From Leucobacter chromiisoli (GTDB lineage Bacteria > Actinomycetota > Actinomycetes > Actinomycetales > Microbacteriaceae): DNA of 64,000 nt. A model generated the notes under the pieces. The model did no database searches and was not told where the DNA came from. It saw nothing but the letters and a program-made list of their open reading frames with translations. The position numbers were made by a program, and so were the translations under genes. The stretch lies in NCBI RefSeq assembly GCF_016522505.1, contig NZ_JAEHOH010000008.1, positions 1 through 64,000 of the forward strand. The letters are read 5' to 3'. Within the stretch, counting starts at the first letter, position 1, and every line of letters begins with the position of its first letter. Of this stretch, positions 42,936 through 52,176 are shown piece after piece.

Positions 42936-44081
42936 CTAGCCCGCTGCGGAGAGGAAGCCGCGCACGATGCGCAGCACCTCGGCGAGGCTCTCGGTCTCGC
43001 CCACCGAGATGCGCACACCCTCACCGGGGAAGGGGCGCACGAGCGTGCCGGCCTCCGCGAACGCGGCGGCGAGCGCCAGGGTGTCGATCCTCCGCGCGGA
43101 TCCGGCGGTCGCGGCACCGGCGGCACCGGAATCGCCGGCGGCACCGGCGACCTCGGGGATCCAGACGAAGTTGCCCTGCGCGTCCGGGACGTCGAGCCCG
43201 AGGCCTCGCAGCCCGCGCACCAGCTCGTCGCGGCGCTCGGCGATCTCGGCGATCCTGGTGGCGCTCTCGGCCTGGGCGTCGGGGGAGAGGGAGGCGAGGG
43301 CGGCGGTCTCGGCGAGGCCGGTGACCGACAGGGGGATCGCGGCGGTCGCGGCCGCCGACAGGATCGCGGGGTGCCCGATCCCGTAGCCGATGCGGAGGCC
43401 GGCGAGCCCGTACGCCTTCGAGAAGGTGCGCAGCACGACGAGGTTCTCGTGCAGTGCGAGCACGTCCTCGCCGCGCACCGCCTCGGGGTCGGTGACGAAC
43501 TCCCGGTAGGCCTCGTCGAGCACCACCAGGGTGTCGGAGGGCACGCGCGCCATGAAGCGGTCGAAGGCGTCGCGGCGGATCGCGGGGCCCGTCGGGTTGT
43601 TGGGGGTGCAGAGCAGGATCACGCGCGTGCTCGGCGTGATGGCCTCGGCCATGGCGTCGAGGTCGTGCTCGGCGCGCGCGTTCAGCGGCACGCGGATCGC
43701 CTCGGCGCCCGAGGCGAGGCCGAGCGCGGGATACGCCTCGAAGCTCGGCCAGGCGTGCAGGTAGGCGTCGCCATGACCGGCTGCCGCGTGCACGAGCTGG
43801 TAGAGGATCGCCACGGATCCCGCCCCGAGGTGCACGCGGTCGGGTCTCACCTCGAAGCGCCGGGCGATCAGCTCGCGGAGCTCGGGCATGGCCGCACCCG
43901 CGTAGCGGTTCACGTCGCCCCGGCCCTGGAGCGCCGCGAGCACGCTCGGCAGGGGGTCGAACGGGTTCTCGTTGCTCGACAGCTTGAACCCGGGCTTCGT
44001 GGGCGCCGCGCCCTGCCGGTAGGCGGGCACGGCCAGCACCTCGGGGCGCAGCCGGACGGGGGGAGTTGCTGAGTCGCTCAT
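42936..44081 (-). CDS. hisC: Histidinol-phosphate/aromatic aminotransferase
   Basis: 381-residue class I/II PLP aminotransferase of the HisC group. The substrate motif is KLSSNENPFDPLPSVLAAL. The PLP lysine is in RTFSKAYGLAGLRIGYG near residue 220, with CTPNNPTGPAI and VLDEAYREF before it. An Ala/Gly-rich insert of about 20 residues lies in a late surface loop near 315-335. No other his gene is adjacent, so this copy could be the aromatic or phenylalanine aminotransferase of actinobacteria. TACACT lies 8 nt before the ATG with no Shine-Dalgarno sequence. Confidence 0.87.
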   Translation of the reverse strand: MSDSATPPVRLRPEVLAVPAYRQGAAPTKPGFKLSSNENPFDPLPSVLAALQGRGDVNRYAGAAMPELRELIARRFEVRPDRVHLGAGSVAILYQLVHAAAGHGDAYLHAWPSFEAYPALGLASGAEAIRVPLNARAEHDLDAMAEAITPSTRVILLCTPNNPTGPAIRRDAFDRFMARVPSDTLVVLDEAYREFVTDPEAVRGEDVLALHENLVVLRTFSKAYGLAGLRIGYGIGHPAILSAAATAAIPLSVTGLAETAALASLSPDAQAESATRIAEIAERRDELVRGLRGLGLDVPDAQGNFVWIPEVAGAAGDSGAAGAATAGSARRIDTLALAAAFAEAGTLVRPFPGEGVRISVGETESLAEVLRIVRGFLSAAG

Positions 44082-44213
44082 CGCAGCTCAGTGTATCCGG
44101 GCGGCGGATGCGGCTCCGGAACCGCGATCTCGGTTCCGCTGACGGCAGATCTTCCGCTACAGGACGGACAGGGCAGGACGGACAGGACGGAGCAGGGGCA
44201 GACGCAGAGTGCG
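44082..44213. repeat. Intergenic element, copy B, and a short tandem repeat
   Basis: 44130-44158 repeats the 29-nt motif seen at 16357-16385, with 25 fixed positions identical: TCGGTTCCGCTG, GGCAGATC and CCGCT. It forms a small hairpin of its own, GGAACCG (44118-44124) with CGGTTCC (44131-44137). Directly after it AGGACGGACAG occurs twice, 14 nt apart (44161-44171, 44175-44185). It lies between the starts of hisC and the stop of the next minus-strand gene, so it may end that transcript. Confidence 0.5.
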
Positions 44214-45548
44214 CTATCGACCGGAGAACCAGGGGTCGACCATCCGCGGCTCGCCGTCCTCCCACTCGATCCACCCCTCGAGGGAGTAGCTCCGGGTGCG
44301 CAGCTCCGCGCTCGACCCCGAGCCGCTCGGCACGTCGCGCACGCCGAACTCCATCTCCTCGGTCGAGAACCGCGTGAAGTCCAGGTGCTCGAACCCCGCC
44401 GCCCGGTGCGTCACGGTCATCTCGTCGAGGCGCGTGTTCTGCACGAGCGACGGGCACTCGGGCTCCATGTTCGTGATCACCGTCACGCAGCGATCCGCGA
44501 GATCCTGCACCTGGGTCAGGATCGCCTCTCCCAGGGCCGCGCTCGGCTCGACGGTCGCCTCGACCCGGGCGGTCTCTTCGGGGAGCGCGGTCACGGTCTC
44601 GCCGTCGACGACGATCTGCGCGTACTCCCCGGCCTCCGCGGAGACTTCGTAGACGCCGGGGTAGACGTGCGCGGTCGCGGCCCCCGTCTCGGAGACGCCG
44701 AGGTCGGCGCCGCCCAGAGCGATCGTCGCAGCGCCGAGGTCAGGCGATCCCGAGGGGACCGCGAGTTCGACCCCCACCTCGGCGAGCAGCGGCTCCTCGA
44801 GCACCCAGGTGTCCAGGAAGAGGAGCTCCTTGGGGCCGTGCTCGACGTCGAAGGTGTGCTCGAACCGCTCGTCGCCGAGCCTCATCGAGGCCCGCACCCG
44901 CGCACCGTCGCCGTCCCGCGAGACGGTCTCCACCGACTCCACCTCGATCCGTTCGATCGCGCCGCCGAGCACGTCGTCGGCGAGCAGCGCGCGCTCGGTC
45001 TTCGAGAGGCCCGGATCGACGAGCCGGCTTGCGCGCTCGGCCTCGCCCTGCTCCAGATGGAAGAGGTACTCCTCGACCGCCGCAGCGGGATCCCGCGACT
45101 GGTTCATCGTGCTCAGCACCAGGGCGCCGCCGCCGCCGACCAGCGCGAGCAGACCGATGAGGGCGAGGACCACGATCAGCGCCGTCTTGGATCTGCGCGT
45201 CATCGGCCGCCGTTCCCCCTGGGGGATCATCGGCGTCGCGGGGGGCGAGCCGCCTGACCCGGAACCCGGGGACCACGCGTCGACCGGGGTCGGCGCACCG
45301 GGCAGGGCAGGCGCACCGGGCGCGGCAGGTGCACCGGCCGCACCGGCATGGGTCGCGCTCGCAACGGACGCCGGGCTCGACGCAGGTACCGGGCTCGGCG
45401 CAGAGACCGGGCTCGGCGCGGATACCGGCGGAGGGGGAGGCGCCGAGCCGGGCGCCGTCGAGGGCTGCGGCCGCGGCTCCTCCGGAGGGGGCGGGGGTGC
45501 GGCCGGCAGCGGACGCTCGCCCGAGGAGGAGGGTGTCGACTGGTCCAT
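44214..45548 (-). CDS. Single-span membrane protein with Pro/Ala-rich N-terminus
   Basis: 444 residues, function not recognised. The first 145 or so residues are Pro/Ala/Ser-rich, with repeated SAPSPVSAPSPVPASSP-like stretches, and are probably disordered and cytoplasmic. One membrane helix (about 165-187, ALIVVLALIGLLALVGGGGA) follows a TRRSK positive patch. The rest is an extracytoplasmic region that opens with a DUF4878-like helical part (DPAAAVEEYLFHLEQGEAER) and contains two cysteines near CVTVITNMEPEC that may bond. ATG at 45548 is chosen over upstream starts because it has GAAGGGA nearby. It diverges from the holin-like gene. Confidence 0.8.
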   Translation of the reverse strand: MDQSTPSSSGERPLPAAPPPPPEEPRPQPSTAPGSAPPPPPVSAPSPVSAPSPVPASSPASVASATHAGAAGAPAAPGAPALPGAPTPVDAWSPGSGSGGSPPATPMIPQGERRPMTRRSKTALIVVLALIGLLALVGGGGALVLSTMNQSRDPAAAVEEYLFHLEQGEAERASRLVDPGLSKTERALLADDVLGGAIERIEVESVETVSRDGDGARVRASMRLGDERFEHTFDVEHGPKELLFLDTWVLEEPLLAEVGVELAVPSGSPDLGAATIALGGADLGVSETGAATAHVYPGVYEVSAEAGEYAQIVVDGETVTALPEETARVEATVEPSAALGEAILTQVQDLADRCVTVITNMEPECPSLVQNTRLDEMTVTHRAAGFEHLDFTRFSTEEMEFGVRDVPSGSGSSAELRTRSYSLEGWIEWEDGEPRMVDPWFSGR

Positions 45549-45675
45549 CGCTGACGGGCTTCCCTTCTCGAACCGCACCTGCGCGGGCGATCTCGGCAGG
45601 GCTCGAACACGCGTCAGCCTAGCAAGCAGCGCGCCGGCCCTGGGTTCTCGCCGCCTCCGGTGCCAGACTGGTGGT

Positions 45676-46110
45676 ATGCGCTCACTCATCCGTGTCCTCG
45701 TCAGCGCGTTCGCGCTGTGGCTCACCACGCTCATCGTCGGCGGCAGCGGCGAGAACGGCGTCTGGATCCGGCCGATCAGCGACGACCCGCTCGATCCGAC
45801 CGCCGACTACCGCTTCGGCTACATCGTCACCCTCATCCTGGTGGCCCTCGTGTTCGGTCTGGTGAACGGCACCCTGGGCAAGGTCGTGCGATTCGTCTCG
45901 ATCCCGCTCTACATCATCACGCTGGGGCTGTTCGGCCTCATCGTGAACGGGCTCATGTTCGCGGTCGTCGCGTGGCTCTCGGACCTCGCGGGCTTCGGTC
46001 TCGTCGTCGACGGCTTCTGGTGGGGCGTGCTCGCGGCCCTCGTGATGTCGGTGCTCTCGGGCCTGATGAACGCCCTGCTCGGCACCGGCAAGCGCCGGGA
46101 TCGCGACTGA
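45676..46110 (+). CDS. Phage-holin-family (four-helix) membrane protein
   Basis: 144-residue protein with four hydrophobic helices: about residues 5-24, 48-68, 75-95 and 112-135. It resembles the chromosomal Phage_holin_4_2 group of actinobacteria and cyanobacteria. LVNGTLGKVVRFVSIPLYIIT is typical. Despite the name there is no prophage here, and the role in the host is unknown. CAGACT (45664-45669) lies 6 nt before the ATG with no ribosome site, so it is probably leaderless. Confidence 0.85.
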   Translation: MRSLIRVLVSAFALWLTTLIVGGSGENGVWIRPISDDPLDPTADYRFGYIVTLILVALVFGLVNGTLGKVVRFVSIPLYIITLGLFGLIVNGLMFAVVAWLSDLAGFGLVVDGFWWGVLAALVMSVLSGLMNALLGTGKRRDRD

Positions 46111-46155
46111 GCCCCGCGCGGCGCGGCCAGTCGACACCGGCCGGGCGCTCGACCG

Positions 46156-47103
46156 TCAGACCGACGGCTGCACGCCGAACTCCTCGGCGAACCTCTGCAC
46201 CTGGTCGACGGTCGCGATGCCGCCGTTCGGTCCCATGTGCATGACGGAACGGGACGCCGCGGCCACCGCGAACGCCATCGCGCGCTGCAGCGGCCAGCCC
46301 TCTCCCAGCGCGAACACCAGGGCTCCGCCCAGGGTGTCCCCGGCTCCGGTCACGTCGACGACGGGAACGCGATAGCCCGACACGACGTGGGTCCCCTCGC
46401 GCGTGTACCCCGTGGCGCCGGCCGCCGCCTGCGAGCGCAGCAGCACCTCCACCTCGTTGTCGTCCAACCACGCCCGGACATCGGCCTCTGCACCGTCGGC
46501 GCCGAAGGACTTCTCGAAGCCTCGGTCGTTCATCATCACGAGATGCGCACCGCGGAGCAGGGCGAGATCCCCGTCCTCGAGACCCTCGACGTCGAGGTCG
46601 AACACGAGCCGACGTCCGGAGCCGCGAAGCGTCTGCAGCACCGAGACGGCGTCGGCGGCCCCGCAGCGGAGCCGTTCGGCCCGGTTGAGGGTCGTGTACA
46701 GGTAGCCGGGCCGGGCGAGTTCGCCGAGCGATTCCGCCGGAATCCGCATGGGCCGGTCATCGACGTCCGGGGTGAACACGATGTGCTCCCCTTCCACCAG
46801 GAAGATCAGGTTCCGCGGATCCCCGATCGTCTCGTCGTACAGCATGCGCGGCACCCCGACCCCGCCGCGCTCCAGCGCTGCGAGCATTCGCGCGGTCAGC
46901 TCCCCGCGGTTGAGCAGGGAGACGAACTCCGTCGCTCCGCCGAAGCCGGCGTGCACCCGTGCGGCGTTCGCGATGCTGCCGCCGACATAGCTGTCCAGGG
47001 TCCGGATGAGCGCCTTGTTGCCGGGCATCACCCAGGTGTCCGCCTCGAAGTACTCGTCGAGGGCCACGTCGCCGACGAACACGGCCGGCGCATCGCGCCT
47101 CAT
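46156..47103 (-). CDS. PfkB-family carbohydrate kinase
   Basis: 315-residue ribokinase-fold kinase. The substrate motif is SYVGGSIANAARVHAGFGG (about 39-57). The PfkB signature is VVDVTGAGDTLGGALVFALG, with the catalytic Asp in GAGD near residue 262. The ATG at 47103 overlaps the stop of the AllA-like gene as ATGA; a longer in-frame start lies inside that gene and is rejected. Last gene of the seven-gene 52028-46156 operon. It probably phosphorylates the sugar part of the imported compound. Confidence 0.9.
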   Translation of the reverse strand: MRRDAPAVFVGDVALDEYFEADTWVMPGNKALIRTLDSYVGGSIANAARVHAGFGGATEFVSLLNRGELTARMLAALERGGVGVPRMLYDETIGDPRNLIFLVEGEHIVFTPDVDDRPMRIPAESLGELARPGYLYTTLNRAERLRCGAADAVSVLQTLRGSGRRLVFDLDVEGLEDGDLALLRGAHLVMMNDRGFEKSFGADGAEADVRAWLDDNEVEVLLRSQAAAGATGYTREGTHVVSGYRVPVVDVTGAGDTLGGALVFALGEGWPLQRAMAFAVAAASRSVMHMGPNGGIATVDQVQRFAEEFGVQPSV

Positions 47104-47603
47104 GAATCCACCCGCACGGCGACGGGCCCGCCCTCGATCGCGGTCCAGGGCGAGGAGCCCGAGTCGACGCACGATGCGAGCCAGAAGTAGCCGGTCGGCC
47201 CGTCGAGACCCCGGCACGCGTCGTGCCACACCCCAGGGTCGAGCACGACGACGGTTCCGCACGGGATGACGAAGGCGCGCACGTTCTCGGCGCGCGGAGC
47301 AGCGGTGCCGGTCGGCTCCGCCACCGCGAGCACGAGCGGCGAGCCCGCCGGCACGAGCGCCTCCTCGACGTTGCGGTGGCGTTCCATGCGGGCGCTCGCG
47401 AAGGGCATGCCCGGCGCCCTGGTCATACCGAGGCTCGGCACCTCTCGAGTGAGCGGATCCCGGGTGTATGCGTCGACCCAGCCGTCGCCCTCCGTCAGCA
47501 CCAGTCCCGGGCCCTCTCCCGCGTCGAGCACGTGGACGCGGCCGTACGGCGCGAACGACTCCGCATCGGGGATGGTTGCGGAGACGCTCCGGGCCGCGCT
47601 CAC
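47100..47603 (-). CDS. Ureidoglycolate-lyase-like (AllA family) protein
   Basis: 167-residue cupin-fold protein that resembles AllA. ASARMERHRNVEEALVPAGS (about 67-86) and AFVIPCGTVVVLDPGVWHDA (about 110-129) are the two halves of the AllA-type site, with His in MERH and in WHDA. AllA splits ureidoglycolate in allantoin breakdown, but no other allantoin gene is present, so a different lyase or isomerase activity on the operon's substrate is more likely. The GTG start at 47603 overlaps the BtpA gene as GTGA. Confidence 0.8.
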   Translation of the reverse strand: MSAARSVSATIPDAESFAPYGRVHVLDAGEGPGLVLTEGDGWVDAYTRDPLTREVPSLGMTRAPGMPFASARMERHRNVEEALVPAGSPLVLAVAEPTGTAAPRAENVRAFVIPCGTVVVLDPGVWHDACRGLDGPTGYFWLASCVDSGSSPWTAIEGGPVAVRVDS

Positions 47604-48376
47604 AGCGAGGCCCTCACCGCGTCGACCGCGGTCATGAATCGCGCGACGTGCTCGGCGTCGACGACGCCCGTGTCGCGGTAGCTGTCCTTGAAGAAGCTCC
47701 CGACGATCGCACCGTCGGCGTAGCGGAACTGCTCCGCCGCGTTCCCGTCCGTGACGCCCGCGCCGACGATCAGCGGGAACTCCTCGGGCAGGACGCTCCG
47801 GAAGCGCCGGATCTTCGAGAGATCGGTCTCTACGCCCGTCCCCTCCCCGGTCACCACGATCGCGTCGGAGCGCCTCGCGCCGAGCATGAGATCCTCCTCC
47901 TCCGAGCGACCGGATTCGACCGGCTGGTACTTGAAGCGGACTCCTCCGAACACGAGCGCCGGGCTCGCGACGCGGAGTTCGGCGAGCTCAGCCGCGTACT
48001 CGAGGTCCGCATCGGCGGCGAGATGTCCCGCGACCGAGTCGATCTGCACGAAGCCGACGGGGAACTCGGCGGCGAGCGCGAAGGCGAGACGGTGATCCCG
48101 CAGCACGTTGAGGCCGATGACCGTGCCCCCGAGCTCCGATGCCGTCGAGAGCGCCTCGAGCGCGCGCCTCGCATCGTCCGCATCGCCGAAGTAGTTCTCG
48201 ACGATCACCGCATCGACTCCGCCGTGGGCGAGGATCCTCGCCTCCTCGCGCGCGCGGTGCAGACGGTCCGCGGCGTCGTCGCCGCCGAGGTGGAGCATCG
48301 CGAGGACGGCCTTCGGCGTCGGGAACAGCTCCTCCCACGCGGCGCGCGCGGTCTCGGCTCGCACGACCTCGTTCAC
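47600..48376 (-). CDS. BtpA/SgcQ-family TIM-barrel protein
   Basis: 258-residue protein of the BtpA/SgcQ family. Segments are AVLAMLHLGGDD, GGVDAVIVENYFGDADD, GFVQIDSVAGHLAADADLEY, GGVRFKYQPVES, IVVTGEGTGVETDLSKI and LIVGAGVTDGNAAEQFRYAD. The glycine-rich VTGEGTG and VGAGVT loops look like a phosphate-binding site, which suits action on a phosphorylated product of the PfkB kinase. The family is poorly characterised; E. coli SgcQ sits in a cryptic sugar operon. The GTG start at 48376 overlaps the permease stop as GTGA. Confidence 0.88.
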   Translation of the reverse strand: MNEVVRAETARAAWEELFPTPKAVLAMLHLGGDDAADRLHRAREEARILAHGGVDAVIVENYFGDADDARRALEALSTASELGGTVIGLNVLRDHRLAFALAAEFPVGFVQIDSVAGHLAADADLEYAAELAELRVASPALVFGGVRFKYQPVESGRSEEEDLMLGARRSDAIVVTGEGTGVETDLSKIRRFRSVLPEEFPLIVGAGVTDGNAAEQFRYADGAIVGSFFKDSYRDTGVVDAEHVARFMTAVDAVRASL

Positions 48377-49101
48377 AGTCCGACCCCTTCCTTCGCCTTG
48401 ACCGTCGCCCTCGCCCTCGCCTGCTGCGAGGTCCACCTGAAGCGCTTCTCGAGCACGCTCTGCGCGAGCATGATGAGCGAGACGATGACCAGGTAGTAGA
48501 TGATCGCGACGGCGTAGTACTCGGCGTACCGGAAGGTCGCCTGCACGCCGATGGTCGCGACCCGCATGAGCTCCTGGAGCGAGATGACGCTCGCGATCGC
48601 GGTGAGCTTCAAGAGCGCCACGAGTTCGTTGCCGAGCGAAGGGATCGCGATCCGAGTGGCCTGCGGCACGACGACCTTGAAGAAGGCCTGGATCGGCGTC
48701 ATGCCGAGGGCCCGGGCCGCGAGGCGCTGTCCGTCATCGACCGCCATGAGCGCCGAGCGGAGCATCTCGGCGACGTAGGCCGCCTCGCTCACGCCGAGGG
48801 CGAGGATCGCCGCGACGAACGGGGTGTACCACTCGCCCCGGAACAGGGGGAAGAGCTGCGGCAGCGCGTTCCAGCAGATGACGAGCAGCAGCATCGAGGG
48901 CATCGCCCGGAAGAACCACAGGTACGTGTTCGCCGAGGCGAGAGCGACCTTGCTCTGCGATCGTTTCAGGAGCGCCATGACGAGGCCGATGGCGACCGCC
49001 AGCACGAGACTGCCGAGCGCGACCAGGGCCGCGATGAGGGCTCCCTGCAGGTAGACCGGGGAGCTCAACTGCTCCCAGAAGGTGGACGGATCGAAGCTCA
49101 T
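48373..49101 (-). CDS. Polar-amino-acid-type ABC importer permease
   Basis: 242-residue HisM/GlnP-family permease with five or so helices. Family motifs are TYLWFFRAMPSMLLLVICWN and the EAA-loop equivalent RLAARALGMTPIQAFFKVVV (about 125-144). It is the only permease in the operon, so the channel is a homodimer. The 52-nt gap to the binding-protein gene is the largest but one in the operon. Confidence 0.93.
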   Translation of the reverse strand: MSFDPSTFWEQLSSPVYLQGALIAALVALGSLVLAVAIGLVMALLKRSQSKVALASANTYLWFFRAMPSMLLLVICWNALPQLFPLFRGEWYTPFVAAILALGVSEAAYVAEMLRSALMAVDDGQRLAARALGMTPIQAFFKVVVPQATRIAIPSLGNELVALLKLTAIASVISLQELMRVATIGVQATFRYAEYYAVAIIYYLVIVSLIMLAQSVLEKRFRWTSQQARARATVKAKEGVGL

Positions 49102-49153
49102 TTCAACCTCACTCGGGGGGTGCCCCGCGCTTCCGCACGGGGCACCCGATCGG

Positions 49154-50011
49154 TTACAGCGCCTGGGTGTCCACCTCGGCGACGTCGTCGGGGTTCAGTC
49201 CGTACTCCTCGGCGAGCTCCTGGAGGGTTCCGTTCTCGATGAGCGTGTGAACGGCCTCCTCGAACACGGGCGAGAACTCGCTGCCCTTGTCGGTGTAGGC
49301 CCCGAACCAGTAGTCGGCGGGGAAGAGCCCCGGGACCGGGGTGAGGTCGTCGTTCTTCATACCGAGCGTGGCGGCGAGCACCGTGGTGTCCACGAGCCCG
49401 TCGAGCTTGCCGCTGCGGATCGCGGGAATCGCATCGACCGATCCCGGGTAGCCGGTGACCTCGATCTCCGGCTTCCCCTCAGCGACGCACTGCTCGCTGA
49501 CCTCCTTCACGTGGGATTCGTCCTCGGTCCCGGTCTGCGCGGCGAGCTTGAGACCGCAGAGGTCGAGGGGCTCCGCGACCTTCTCGGCGATCTCGTTCCG
49601 CAGCACCGCCTGGGTGCCCGTCCGCAGCACCGGAACGGCGTCGGCGACCTGCGTGCGCTCCTCGTTGACGTACATGCCCGACCAGGCGACGTCGCACTTG
49701 CCGGCCTGCAGCCCCGGGATCAGGCCGTCGAAGTCCATGACGTTGACCTTGGTCTCGACTCCGAGCAGCTTCCCGACCTCGCGCACGCCGTCGACGTCCC
49801 AGCCGATCACCTCGCCGCTCGTCCCGTTCTCGTAGTACTCGAGCGGTTCGTAGCTCAGTGCGACGCAGGCGTTGAGCACTTCGGGGTTGTTGAGCCCGGC
49901 AGGGCCCTCTCCATCGCCGGCCTCGTCAGCTCCCGAGCTGCAGGCCACCAGGGTGGCGGTCAGCGCGGAGACCGCGGCGATGCCGAGCAGTGCCTTCTTG
50001 CGGTGTTGCAT
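49154..50011 (-). CDS. Polar-amino-acid-type binding lipoprotein
   Basis: 285-residue SBP_bac_3-family binding protein. The signal peptide ends in LVAC (Cys24). The fold shows YEPLEYYENGTSGEVIGWDV, FDGLIPGLQAGKCDVAWSGM and LAAQTGTEDESHVKEVSEQC. Four further cysteines (in NACVAL, GKCDV, DLCGL and SEQC) could form two disulfides. The family binds amino acids, opines and also sugar-amino-acid conjugates. The start at 50011 gives the lipoprotein signal, with GAAGGAG before it. Confidence 0.9.
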   Translation of the reverse strand: MQHRKKALLGIAAVSALTATLVACSSGADEAGDGEGPAGLNNPEVLNACVALSYEPLEYYENGTSGEVIGWDVDGVREVGKLLGVETKVNVMDFDGLIPGLQAGKCDVAWSGMYVNEERTQVADAVPVLRTGTQAVLRNEIAEKVAEPLDLCGLKLAAQTGTEDESHVKEVSEQCVAEGKPEIEVTGYPGSVDAIPAIRSGKLDGLVDTTVLAATLGMKNDDLTPVPGLFPADYWFGAYTDKGSEFSPVFEEAVHTLIENGTLQELAEEYGLNPDDVAEVDTQAL

Positions 50012-50110
50012 GGTATCTCCTTCGATTCCTTCTGGTTTCAGTGCGGTGAGCGCCTCTCGTGCTGCCGGGCAACGAGCGCGTCGGTCGGCGCGGCCCACCC
50101 GGCGCCGCCT

Positions 50111-51259
50111 TCAGCCGGAGCCGAGCAGCCCGGCTCGCTGACGGTCCAGCTCGGCCCACACATCGCTCGAGTTCTTCAGCTCGTGCAGCAGCATGAGCTC
50201 GTGCCGCTCGGCGATGCTCGCGAGCATGTCGCGGACGTCGGAACCGCCGAGCACCCCGTCCCCCAGCGGCACATGGTTGTCGTAGTGGTCGAGGACGATG
50301 CGGAGCCCCTCCTCCTGCTGGGCCTCCCGGCCGCCCTCCACCGCGTACGCCTCATCGAGCACGCCGTTGCGGAAGTACTCGAAATCCTTGGGGGTGCAGT
50401 CGGAGAGGTGGATCGCCGAGACCCGGTCGACGAGTCGCGCATCGAGCACGTTCCGCCTGATCCACATGGCGGAGAGCACCTCGATGTCGCCATCCGCCTG
50501 CTCCTCGATCTCGCGCATCGAGGGGGTCAGCTCGGCCTCGGGCAGGAGGAACGCCCCGCGTCCGCCGGAGGTGCCCGTCGCGTGCAGCAGATGGTTGAGA
50601 TCCCACCCGATGCGCAGACGCCCCGTCCGGTCGTAGACCCGCGCGAGCACCTCAGCGAAGTCGTCGGCGGTCTGGGCGCCGAACTCGAGGCCCCAACCTG
50701 CGTTCTCGAGCTCGATGATCGGCGAATCCTCGTCGACGAGCCCGTGATCGTCCAGCACTCGCAGGAACCGCTGCACGAGGACGATCATGGCGTCGAGGAC
50801 GACCCGGCGGTCGACCGTGAACTCCCAGGCCCCGTCGACCGGCATGTAGTCGATGAGGTGGAAGACGTAGGCGTCGGCTCCGAGATCGCGGGCGAGCGCG
50901 TACTCGTCGCGCCAGCGCGAGAACATGTGCTCGCCGGTGAGATCGCCGAAGTACTCGCGCAGCTGCTCGAGTCCGGCGAACCGTCCCACCAGCTCGCCGA
51001 ATCCGACGTTGCCGACGAAGGCCGTCGGTGCGGCCCAGTACGAGGCGTGGATCCGGCGGGTCTTCGCGGCGCGGAGTCGCGCGAGCAGCTCGGCGCGCTC
51101 CTCCTCGTCGTCGGCGAGCGGCAGCGTCCGCGTTTTGAGGTCGGCCATGAAGACCTCGGAACCTCGTATGCCGCGGATCCGGATGGCCTCTCCTGCGGCG
51201 GTGAGGTCGTCCGGTCGGCAGGTGACGTACTCGGCGACGCCGGGCAGATCAGTGCACAT
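50111..51259 (-). CDS. Xylose-isomerase-like TIM-barrel protein
   Basis: 382-residue AP endonuclease 2/sugar-isomerase-like barrel. Candidate metal residues are the Glu in IIELENAGWGLEFG, Asp/His in IGWDLNHLLH, His in VSAIHLSDCT and Glu in MLLHELKNSS. The family includes isomerases, epimerases and dehydratases of sugars and cyclitols. Its start overlaps the end of the ATPase gene by 11 nt. GGAGG precedes the ATG at 51259. The reaction is unknown. Confidence 0.82.
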   Translation of the reverse strand: MCTDLPGVAEYVTCRPDDLTAAGEAIRIRGIRGSEVFMADLKTRTLPLADDEEERAELLARLRAAKTRRIHASYWAAPTAFVGNVGFGELVGRFAGLEQLREYFGDLTGEHMFSRWRDEYALARDLGADAYVFHLIDYMPVDGAWEFTVDRRVVLDAMIVLVQRFLRVLDDHGLVDEDSPIIELENAGWGLEFGAQTADDFAEVLARVYDRTGRLRIGWDLNHLLHATGTSGGRGAFLLPEAELTPSMREIEEQADGDIEVLSAMWIRRNVLDARLVDRVSAIHLSDCTPKDFEYFRNGVLDEAYAVEGGREAQQEEGLRIVLDHYDNHVPLGDGVLGGSDVRDMLASIAERHELMLLHELKNSSDVWAELDRQRAGLLGSG

Positions 51260-52028
51260 GGCGGAGGAACTCCTTCGTGCGCTTGTTCCGCGGGTTCTCG
51301 AAGAAGCCCTCGGGCTCCTGCTGCTCGACGATGACGCCCTCGTCGAAGAGCACCACCTCGTCGGCCACCCGCCGCGCGAAACGGGTCTCATGGGTGACCA
51401 CGAGCATGGTCATGCCCTCGCGGGCGAGATCCTCCATCACCCGGAGCACCTCGCCGACGAGCTCCGGATCGAGCGCGCTGGTCGGCTCGTCGAAGAGCAT
51501 GAGCTTCGGATCCATCACGAGAGCGCGGGCGATCGCGACACGCTGCTGCTGACCGCCCGAGAGCTCCGAGGGGTACTTGTGGGCGTGGGCGCCGAGACCC
51601 ACGCGCTCGAGCATCATCACCGCTCGCTCCTCGGCCTCCTTGTGCGAGGCGCGGCGCACGGTGGTGAGCCCGCTCATGACGTTCCTGACCGCGTTCAGGT
51701 GCGGGAACAGGTTGAACTGCTGGAACACCATGCCGACGACCTGACGCTGCTTGGCGAGGATGCGCTCGGGCGCGGGGCGGGGCGCGTCGGCTCTTCCCGT
51801 GAAGCCCAGCTGCTTTCCGTCGATCTCGATGGTGCCCGCATCGGCCCGCTCGAGCAGGTTGATGAGTCGCAGGGTCGTCGACTTCCCCGAACCGCTGGGG
51901 CCGAGCATCGCCTTGACCTGGCCCGGTCGGATGGAGAGATCGACGCCGCGCAGCACGGCCTTGTCGCCGTAGCTCTTGTGCAGATTCCGCGCGTCGAGCA
52001 GGGGCGGTGATTCGGCGGTGACGTCCAC
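51249..52028 (-). CDS. Polar-amino-acid-type ABC importer ATP-binding protein
   Basis: 259-residue ATPase of the GlnQ/HisP type. Walker A is GPSGSGKST (43-51), the Q-loop is GMVFQQFNLFPHLNAV, the signature is ELSGGQQQRVAIARAL, Walker B is KLMLFDEPTSALDPE, and the switch histidine is in VVTHETRFARR. A GTG start at 52028 is chosen because GGAGGG lies 4 nt before it and the family begins about here. First gene of the operon, divergent from the Lrp regulator. Confidence 0.94.
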   Translation of the reverse strand: MDVTAESPPLLDARNLHKSYGDKAVLRGVDLSIRPGQVKAMLGPSGSGKSTTLRLINLLERADAGTIEIDGKQLGFTGRADAPRPAPERILAKQRQVVGMVFQQFNLFPHLNAVRNVMSGLTTVRRASHKEAEERAVMMLERVGLGAHAHKYPSELSGGQQQRVAIARALVMDPKLMLFDEPTSALDPELVGEVLRVMEDLAREGMTMLVVTHETRFARRVADEVVLFDEGVIVEQQEPEGFFENPRNKRTKEFLRHVH

Positions 52029-52176
52029 GGGCCCTCCTTCGGGTATCGATCGCCCCGAGCAGGACCGGGGCGACGACTCAACAGTAGAGGCGGAGGACAC
52101 CGCCGTCGAGAGCATAGATGCAGTGATCCTGGCTCAGTCGCGTCATTTTTCGCAGAATGGACCAGATAGAACACAA

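Noticed and set aside
44161-44185. The AGGACGGACAG doublet as a mobile-element repeat
   Set aside because: Two 11-nt copies in low-complexity sequence are not enough; reported only as a local repeat.
45676-46110. A prophage remnant, from the holin-family protein
   Set aside because: The family is common on actinobacterial chromosomes, and no endolysin, integrase or structural gene is nearby.
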